A stretch of 64,000 bases of DNA, taken from Phytohabitans aurantiacus. Lineage in GTDB: Bacteria > Actinomycetota > Actinomycetes > Mycobacteriales > Micromonosporaceae. Every line of letters begins with the position of its first letter. Position 1 is the stretch's first letter. The translations under genes and the position numbers were made by a program. The DNA is taken from assembly GCF_027923225.1 (NCBI RefSeq), contig NZ_BSDI01000038.1, positions 21,539-85,538 of the forward strand, in the 5' to 3' direction. Below, one piece after another: positions 58,279 through 64,000 of the stretch. Below the pieces are notes generated by a model. It saw only the letters and a program-made list of their open reading frames with translations, ran no database searches and was not told the origin of the DNA.

Positions 58279-59712
58279 TCAGCGCCTAGTGGCAGCGTCG
58301 GCTCCCATAAAGAGATCAACATAGCGGCTGTATTGCTCGTCAACGTACGCCTTCTCGCGCACCAGCGTCCCTTCCTCGGGTCGATAGGTATGCGTGGGCT
58401 GGTCGCGGAAGGAAAGCCAGTCGAAGCCGCTGTTCACCCACGTGTCGTCGAAGATCAGGATGTTCGGCCGAGCATCGCGAACGTGGGCCACGGTAAGGGA
58501 CTTGTATTGGCGCTCAAGTCCGCGTAGCCGGTTAACGGCGGTCTTGTCGCTGTGCGCAAGGTCCCGGCCGAGGCCGTAGCCGATGTGGACGGTCGGGCTC
58601 GACCTGCGCAGCATTGTTTCCAGCTTCGCCAGGAAGTCGTCGGTGACGACGGCGTCGCGCACCCACGGTGCAGCAATCAGGAATCGGTGCCGCGCGGTCT
58701 CTAGCGCCGTCATCAGAAGTTCTCGGTGCTCGAACAACGGCACGGAGCGCACGGTCAGTGCGTCCAACTCGGCACGTGCGGTGACGCTGTCATGGTGGTT
58801 GGAGCCCGGCGCCGTCTGTGTGGGCGCGAGTTCGTCACCCGGCGACGGGTTATCGGCCCGGCGTTGCAGGTCGCGGACAACGTCGTAGGACGCGCGTTGT
58901 TTGCGCAGCGGCGCGGGTAAGTCCACCGGTTCACCGACCGCCGGCGCAATCTGGATCTTGGTTCGTTCGAGTCCTCCAACCTGGTGGAGCGCATTGTCGT
59001 GGGATTCGCTGAGGCTGTCGTCGACGACAAGGTTGAAGCGCTGGTCATCGGCCGTGTCCGAGACGTATACCAGCAACACAGCGGGCAGGAGGAGCCGCGG
59101 TTGGCGCATGATCGCCTCGACGCTGAGTACTTCCACCGTCGAGTGGCCGCCGTCCTGCTGGCTTCGCTCCAGCAGCAGGTTAAGCATCCGTGGCGTGACG
59201 TCACCGGTAGCCACCTCTCCGGTGCGTGCGGATGGAAGCACCAGCATGCCCTGCGTTTCGGCATCGCCACGGGTGATCAGGTCGTGCCTGCCGTGTGGGA
59301 TCGGCTTCCACAACAGGCGGTCGAAAGCCCGCTGGTGTTCGGTGCGCTGCGGCGTGACCGTGGAGAGTTCCTCGACAGCCCGCTTGCCGCTGTATGTAAG
59401 CAGGACCCTGCGGCCCCCGAGACTGTCCGGACGATATTCGACCGTTTCGACCGACAACTGATGGGCGACGGCATCGGAGACGGTCGGGGTGTCGATGCCG
59501 AGCACGGCAGCCATATTGTCGATCTTGTGGATGCCGTGGTCCGCCAAGCGGAGCACGAACTCATCGACCAAGGGAAGCCGTTTGCGCTTCTGAACCAGTA
59601 CGTCGAGGGTGAGGAGGGACACCGGTACGGCGACCTCACCGGCGTAGGCCAGCTGGTAGCCGGGGTGCTGCTCGCTGTAGCGGCGCGCCGCAATGACGGT
59701 GGCGTCAGCCAT
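58279..59712 (-). CDS. Winged-helix / phospholipase-D-like protein partnered with the kinase-helicase
   Basis: The protein has 477 residues. The N-terminal 120 look like a winged-helix region (LADHGIHKIDNMAAVLGIDT, VSDAVAHQLSVETVEYRPDS). After a linker, residues 330-460 resemble a PLD-type domain: HRFLIAAPWVRDAVVTDDFL, then RPNILIFDDTWVNSGFDWLS. In active PLD nucleases the second block reads HxK...D...GSxN; here His and Lys are replaced by Arg and Asn, so only the Asp/Gly/Ser frame remains. It probably binds DNA without cutting, or dimerises with another site. The ATG lies 8 bases inside the kinase-helicase gene, so the two are coupled. Specific role inferred, not shown. Confidence 0.75.
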   Translation of the reverse strand: MADATVIAARRYSEQHPGYQLAYAGEVAVPVSLLTLDVLVQKRKRLPLVDEFVLRLADHGIHKIDNMAAVLGIDTPTVSDAVAHQLSVETVEYRPDSLGGRRVLLTYSGKRAVEELSTVTPQRTEHQRAFDRLLWKPIPHGRHDLITRGDAETQGMLVLPSARTGEVATGDVTPRMLNLLLERSQQDGGHSTVEVLSVEAIMRQPRLLLPAVLLVYVSDTADDQRFNLVVDDSLSESHDNALHQVGGLERTKIQIAPAVGEPVDLPAPLRKQRASYDVVRDLQRRADNPSPGDELAPTQTAPGSNHHDSVTARAELDALTVRSVPLFEHRELLMTALETARHRFLIAAPWVRDAVVTDDFLAKLETMLRRSSPTVHIGYGLGRDLAHSDKTAVNRLRGLERQYKSLTVAHVRDARPNILIFDDTWVNSGFDWLSFRDQPTHTYRPEEGTLVREKAYVDEQYSRYVDLFMGADAATRR

Positions 59713-62700
59713 TGCTCGCGGCTCCGATTCTGCACGTGGCGCTGTGGCGCCGGATGTGGGTAAGTACCTTACTCAGAGGGCCGGGCGTCGACTCGCAGAA
59801 TGGGGCGTCGCCGATGATGACCAGGCCGTACCGGGAGCGGGACAGGGCGACATTGATCCGGCGCCAGTGCAGCGGTCCAAGGAACCCCAACTTGCGGTTC
59901 TTGTTGCTGCGGACCACGGAGTAGAAGGTGACGTCGGCTTCGCGGCCCTGAACGGCGTCGACGGTGTTGACCTCGATTTCGAGGTCCTTCGACAGCGGAC
60001 CCGCCACGGCACGGCGTAGCTGCTCCATTTGCTTGCCGTAGGCGGTCAGAACAAGCACACGCAGGGGTTTGCCGTCCGGTGGCTCGATGAGCTGCTTGGC
60101 CACAGCGGTGCGCAGGTTCTTGATCGCGCGGCGGATGATGCGTACCTCGCAATGGTTGACCACGCTCGTACCGTCCGCCCGTTCGTGTCGGTCGGCCATG
60201 GCGCCGGTGTCCAGCCACGTGACGGGCCTGTAAATGACTTCCCAACCGGGCAGTGCGCGTGTCGACTTCGACACCAGATGACCGTCGTAGAAGCAGGCCG
60301 ACACCAGGTCACCGATGCCGGCGACCATCCGATACTGGTGGGTTAACCTGTGCCCGGCGGCAGTGGGTGCGTGGTCGAGCAGCCGCTGGAAGAGGCTCTG
60401 CTCGACATCGGCTCGCTCAAGGCCGTGGCGCTGCATCAGCTCGGGATGGTCAAGAACTTCCTCCTGCATCGGCGGAAGCTGGTTGGGGTCGCCGACCAGC
60501 ACCCACCGCTTGGACCTCGACAAGGGCACAAGCGTCTCGGTGGCGGTCGCCTTCGATGCCTCGTCCAGAATGCACAAGTCGAACTCAAGGTCGCGGACGG
60601 CGGGGTGCGACAAGAACCCGAGGCAAGTGCCGGCGACCACCCGCGACGCTCGAAGCACGACGCCCTCAAGTTCGCGTCCCGATTCGATCCGCTGGAACCA
60701 CTCCGCCTGCAACGTCAGCAGCCCGACGAGCTTGCGCAACTGTTCGTCATCACCGATGACAGCGTCAAACGCGTCCCGCGCGATCGTCTGCGTCAGCTCC
60801 TGCGGCAGTTCCAAGTCTCCGCCAAGAGCCACGTTCGCGCGCTCGCGAAGTTCGTCAACCCGTTCGCTGAGCGCTTGGACTCGTTCGTTGAGCGAGGCCG
60901 TCTGCGAGGCGGCGTCCTGCTCGCCGAAGTCAGGCAGTTGCCCTCCGGAGCTGCCAGGCGTGGCGGCGACGGTCTCGAGTCGGACCCTGGTTCTTTCGAG
61001 GTCACGGAGTGCCTCGATCAGCTCCAGGATCGCTGCGGCGCCCTCTACATGGCCCAAATCTACGCCGATGGCACGGGCACGCTTTTTCAGTTCGGCTTCG
61101 GCCCGCTGTCGAACCTGACGGACCATCGCCGGCATCTTCTGGTCGAGCAGATGCTCGCGGGCTTCAACGGCAATGCGCGGATCGTCGTCTTTGCCGAGCC
61201 GGACGAGGTGGTCCACTCCGGCTTGGGCGAGGCGGACGAGCGCGTTGTCGACCGCGACGTGGGTTTGGCTGACCAGCAGGATCCGAGCGTCGGGTTTTCG
61301 GGCCAGCTCTTGCTGTACAAGCTCGGCGATGAAGCTGGTCTTACCGGTGCCGGGCGGTCCTTCCAGCAGGAAGAAGTCGGAACTGCCTATGGCCATGGCG
61401 ACAGCAGTCTTCTTATCGTCGTCCAGCGCCGTGCCGAACCATGATCCGATCGCACGTACGGTGGGCCCGGCAATGCGAGTGGGATCGAGAAGCAGTTGAC
61501 GCAGCTGCGGGCGGACGGAGATCCCTGCCCGGACGTTGACGACGGCGTCACGCTGTCGGCGCAAGGCCGCAGCGGTGGGCCCGATGTGCAACGCGAGCTC
61601 ACCGGTGGGAGGCAGGCTCTTGATCTTTCTCGGATATGCGACCGTGATGGTCGTATCGTCCTGCGCGACGACTACGCCGGGTCCGCCGACGGGCCGGCCC
61701 GCTGGTCCGCGGCAGACCCGTTCCTGGCCGAGAATGTCTGAGTCGGGGCGCTGGCGCAGGAAGAACTTCACACGCCGGCCGTCGATGTCGATCGACTTGT
61801 AGGCCAGCGGTGTTTCCCGTTCGAGTTCCAGGTTCTCTTTCGCGTCGAGAAGGTCGATCCACTTGTCGAATATGACGTTCTCGGCCTGACGGTGCTTCTC
61901 GTCGTCGAGGCGTATGTAGTGGTCGTCGACCCCGGCGAGGATCATCTCCTTGGCTTCAAGGGCTGCGGTGGGCGGCTGCGGGCGCGACGTCCACGTGATC
62001 TGATCGCTGACCGGCCAGGCGCGCCTGCGCATGCTTTCAAGAACTCCGTCGTCGGCGTCATTGACCTTGGTCAGGACGAACTCGGGACGTTCGTTCACCA
62101 CGGCCAGTCGCAGACGGCGCTGACGCCCGATCAACTCCAGCGTGTCGACCGAGACGTGCCCTGCCGGGTCCTTATAGCGCACCAGATGGCTACCCTGGGC
62201 CAGTTCGCCAGATAGCGCCTGCTCGATGGCGGTGGCGTCGCGGTCCAGTGGAGGCGCCGCGAGGCGCCGGGCCGCGTCGTCGCTGACCCGCAGCTGAGCA
62301 TGGCGAACGTACGTCGAGAATCTGCGCTGGCGGCCAGACTGGATCTCGCGCAGCAGGCTACGCAGGACGGCCGCATTCTGTGGCCGGGCTTGCGGGTCCT
62401 GACTCAAGCACTGTTTGAGCAGTTCGTGGACCTTCGGATGCACATCGATGTCGGCCAGTGCCGTGGGGATGTCGGGATAGTCGTCGAACGGGCCGCTGGT
62501 CAGACAGCGCAGCGCGGTCGCGGCGAAGCCCCAGACATCCCGGCTTGCGTTGGCCATGCCCTGCTTGTCCGGCGGCGCATAGGGACGCGAGAAGTGCTCA
62601 ACCAGGGTCAGCTCCGTGACGATCTGGCTGCGGATCTTGCTAATGCCGAAGTCGGCGAGCTTCGGTGTGCCGTCCTCGTCGATCAGGATGTTCGCCGGTT

Positions 62701-63103
62701 TGACATCGCGGTGGACGACATCCCGCTCATGAGCGTGTGCCAGCGCCTCGACCAGCGGAAGCCCCCACTGCTCAACGAAATCGTCCCAGCCCAACTCCCC
62801 GTCTGACTGCAAGAGGTCGACCAGATTCCTGTCGAACCACGGCATCACGAGGTAGAACGCGTCCTCGCGATCGTCCTCGCCGAAGGCCAGCAGCGAGACG
62901 ATGTTCGGGTGATCCAACCGGTAGAGGGCTTCGACCTCGCGGCGGAAGAAGACTTTCTGGGTCTCATCAGCGTCACGCCGTGAGATCAGCTTCAGTGCGA
63001 CATGGGCTCCGTCATTTCCATCAACTGCCTTGACGATCTTGCCTTGACCGCCAACGCGCTCGGCGTCGGTCTTGACGACATACCGGTTCGCCACCAAGTG
63101 CAA
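59705..63103 (-). CDS. Ser/Thr protein kinase fused to an Upf1-like SF1 helicase
   Basis: The protein has 1,132 residues. Residues 1-265 form a complete Hanks-type kinase: Gly loop GGQG (18-21), Lys38 in HVALKL, HRDVKPANIL (131-140), DFG (151-153). A middle domain (about 270-560) is unassigned. Residues 565-1120 form a Upf1/DNA2-like helicase: GPPGTGKTSF (near 577), VSQTHVAVDN, LDEASKA (near 841), VLVGDPNQLPPM, LTHQYRM, VNTVDAVQGREAD and NVALSRSRYGLVIIGD. A TTG start at 63103 follows GAGGGG. Kinase and helicase in one chain beside a PLD-like protein is typical of defence genes, but I know no named system with this set. Confidence 0.85.
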   Translation of the reverse strand: MHLVANRYVVKTDAERVGGQGKIVKAVDGNDGAHVALKLISRRDADETQKVFFRREVEALYRLDHPNIVSLLAFGEDDREDAFYLVMPWFDRNLVDLLQSDGELGWDDFVEQWGLPLVEALAHAHERDVVHRDVKPANILIDEDGTPKLADFGISKIRSQIVTELTLVEHFSRPYAPPDKQGMANASRDVWGFAATALRCLTSGPFDDYPDIPTALADIDVHPKVHELLKQCLSQDPQARPQNAAVLRSLLREIQSGRQRRFSTYVRHAQLRVSDDAARRLAAPPLDRDATAIEQALSGELAQGSHLVRYKDPAGHVSVDTLELIGRQRRLRLAVVNERPEFVLTKVNDADDGVLESMRRRAWPVSDQITWTSRPQPPTAALEAKEMILAGVDDHYIRLDDEKHRQAENVIFDKWIDLLDAKENLELERETPLAYKSIDIDGRRVKFFLRQRPDSDILGQERVCRGPAGRPVGGPGVVVAQDDTTITVAYPRKIKSLPPTGELALHIGPTAAALRRQRDAVVNVRAGISVRPQLRQLLLDPTRIAGPTVRAIGSWFGTALDDDKKTAVAMAIGSSDFFLLEGPPGTGKTSFIAELVQQELARKPDARILLVSQTHVAVDNALVRLAQAGVDHLVRLGKDDDPRIAVEAREHLLDQKMPAMVRQVRQRAEAELKKRARAIGVDLGHVEGAAAILELIEALRDLERTRVRLETVAATPGSSGGQLPDFGEQDAASQTASLNERVQALSERVDELRERANVALGGDLELPQELTQTIARDAFDAVIGDDEQLRKLVGLLTLQAEWFQRIESGRELEGVVLRASRVVAGTCLGFLSHPAVRDLEFDLCILDEASKATATETLVPLSRSKRWVLVGDPNQLPPMQEEVLDHPELMQRHGLERADVEQSLFQRLLDHAPTAAGHRLTHQYRMVAGIGDLVSACFYDGHLVSKSTRALPGWEVIYRPVTWLDTGAMADRHERADGTSVVNHCEVRIIRRAIKNLRTAVAKQLIEPPDGKPLRVLVLTAYGKQMEQLRRAVAGPLSKDLEIEVNTVDAVQGREADVTFYSVVRSNKNRKLGFLGPLHWRRINVALSRSRYGLVIIGDAPFCESTPGPLSKVLTHIRRHSATCRIGAASNG

Positions 63104-63412
63104 CGTTGAGCCCCCTCACCGTATTGGCGCCGCGCAGCCTACCGGATCCGCTGCGACGAACCGAACAACCGTACGAAATGGGCGTGTCTGCTCACCGCCA
63201 GGCGAAGGCACGGACGCCCGGTCGGGATCAGGCCAGCACCCGTGCTCAGCCGTCGCGGCTTGGTCGGCGTGGCGGTCTCGGCCGTAGGCGGACCAGGTTG
63301 GCAACGTCCTCGCTCCCTCCGCCGATCACACCCGCCGTCCCGGGGAGCGCCCCACCGCCATCCTCCTTCGGCCTGTCCACGGCCGACTCATACCGCAGGT
63401 GTCCAACCGCAC
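63104..63412. other. Gap upstream of the kinase-helicase gene
   Basis: No convincing gene. It should contain the promoter of the kinase-helicase operon; no hairpin or box is assigned. Confidence 0.4.
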
Positions 63413-63928
63413 TCAGGACAAGGTCAGGCCGGCGAGTGCATGGCACAGGGCCTCGGTGTCGGCGATGGCCTGACGGCAGAGTTCCTCGGTGATCGTCAGG
63501 CGTTGCCCCATCCTCGCTGTGCTGGTCGGGACCTTCGAGAGGTACTTCGCGTCGACGAGCCCATCGTTGTGGGTGAAGAGGTGCCGGGTCGCCCAGAATT
63601 CGATGAGCCGCTGCCATCTTGCCGGATCGACCACGGTGCGCAGGTCCGGGTAGCCGGCGTCGACGAACAGCGCGGCCGTGGGGTCCAGCCGTTGGAAGAC
63701 GTTGCCCTTGCCGTTGAGCCGCTGATCGGCGTCGACGACGGCGTCGCGGAATACCGCGGACCCGAGCGCCTCCACCACACCGACCAAGTTCTCCAGGGTG
63801 TCCACCCAGAGCCGGGTGAAGACGCCTTGCTCGCGCAGGCTCGCTGCGGTCTCCGGTGGAACCTGTGCCAAACCGTCAAGGCGTGCGATCTCGGCGTTGA
63901 GCGCGTCTAGATGATCGATTCCAAGGGG
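63413..63928 (-). pseudogene. HEPN-like protein lacking its 5' end
   Basis: The frame reads upstream to a stop at 63929-63931 without any ATG or GTG; TTG 63871 is the only start. Coding-like sequence continues upstream of it (DHLDALNAEIARLDG). Helical segments include VFTRLWVDTLENLVGVVEAL, and the end has RHLFTHNDGLVDAKYL. That is the R-x(4)-H pattern of HEPN domains, many of which are RNases in toxin or abortive-infection systems. The missing start and the transposase end just upstream suggest truncation by an insertion. Confidence 0.55.
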
Positions 63929-64000
63929 TCAGTGGTCGTAGGCGGTCAGGGATCGCATGATCGGTTGGCCGGTGTGCCAGTTGTGCCAGATCGCTGCGGT
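63929..64000 (-). mobile_element. C-terminal end of a transposase (partial, right edge)
   Basis: Read leftward, the last codons are IWHNWHTGQPIMRSLTAYDH followed by a stop. This is the conserved end I recognise from actinobacterial DDE-type transposases (IWHN...RSLxAYDH). The rest lies beyond the window. Family not assigned. Confidence 0.55.

Noticed and set aside
59705..63103. BREX type 2 (PglW) assignment for the kinase-helicase
   Set aside because: PglW is a kinase without a Upf1-like helicase, and PglX, PglY and PglZ are not found.
1..64000. CRISPR arrays, rRNA and tRNA genes
   Set aside because: No regularly spaced direct repeats, no rRNA-like conserved blocks and no cloverleaf with CCA-type end were noticed; a tRNA att site could lie outside the window.

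Overview
The window is very GC-rich DNA with strong third-position G/C bias, many GTG/TTG starts and ATGA/GTGA gene overlaps. It is from an actinomycete. The gene families (SCO6880-like type IV secretion protein, MobP-type relaxase, DUF2637/SpdB2, DUF4913, DUF5753 regulators, FxLD lanthipeptide) suggest Micromonosporaceae or a Streptomyces-like relative, but nothing here fixes the genus. The window looks like an integrative/conjugative element with a type IV secretion system (T4SS), followed by cargo.

Region 1 (1-14.1 kb, minus strand): a giant open frame of at least 3,688 codons, running off the left edge, joins an N6-adenine DNA methylase, an SNF2-type helicase, a long linker and a UvrD-type helicase. 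A small conserved gene lies inside its 5' end in another frame. Upstream are a two-repeat protein of unknown function, a lytic transglycosylase/M23 peptidase fusion and a small membrane-anchored protein.

Region 2 (14.1-25.9 kb, plus strand): the conjugation operon. It has a small two-helix membrane protein, an anchored protein, a VirB6-like polytopic protein, the SCO6880-like protein, a VirB4-like ATPase, a PP-loop ATPase, a VirD4-like coupling protein and a primase-like TOPRIM protein. Two integrase-tail remnants and a methyltransferase pseudogene with an in-frame stop interrupt it.

Region 3 (25.9-36.5 kb, minus strand): DUF4913, coiled-coil, DUF6650-like, WD40-like and membrane proteins, then a relaxase with a MobC-like partner next to two perfect hairpins (oriT candidate), then a short resolvase-tail protein. 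Region 4 (36.5-40.4 kb, plus strand): a DUF6884 domain read in one open frame into an SpdB2-like spread protein, then an excisionase with no integrase beside it. A GTTAGCGGACC-like repeat recurs across regions 2-4.

Region 5 (40.4-48.3 kb, plus strand): a compact FxLD lanthipeptide cluster: 60-aa precursor, hairpin, full-length LanB, LanC, an elimination-domain/isoaspartyl-methyltransferase fusion and a helical-repeat protein. No exporter or leader protease is seen.

Region 6 (48.3-58.1 kb): a lower-GC island with an unknown 380-aa protein and a frameshifted DUF6082 gene, then a zinc-ribbon/HTH/TPR regulator with an acetyltransferase, two DUF5753-type regulators in an overlapping operon, and small proteins. 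Region 7 (58.2-64 kb, minus strand): two overlapping genes, a Ser/Thr kinase-Upf1-like helicase fusion and a winged-helix/phospholipase-D-like protein. This is the best candidate for an undescribed (probably defence) system. The right edge holds a 5'-truncated HEPN-like gene abutting the last codons of a transposase.
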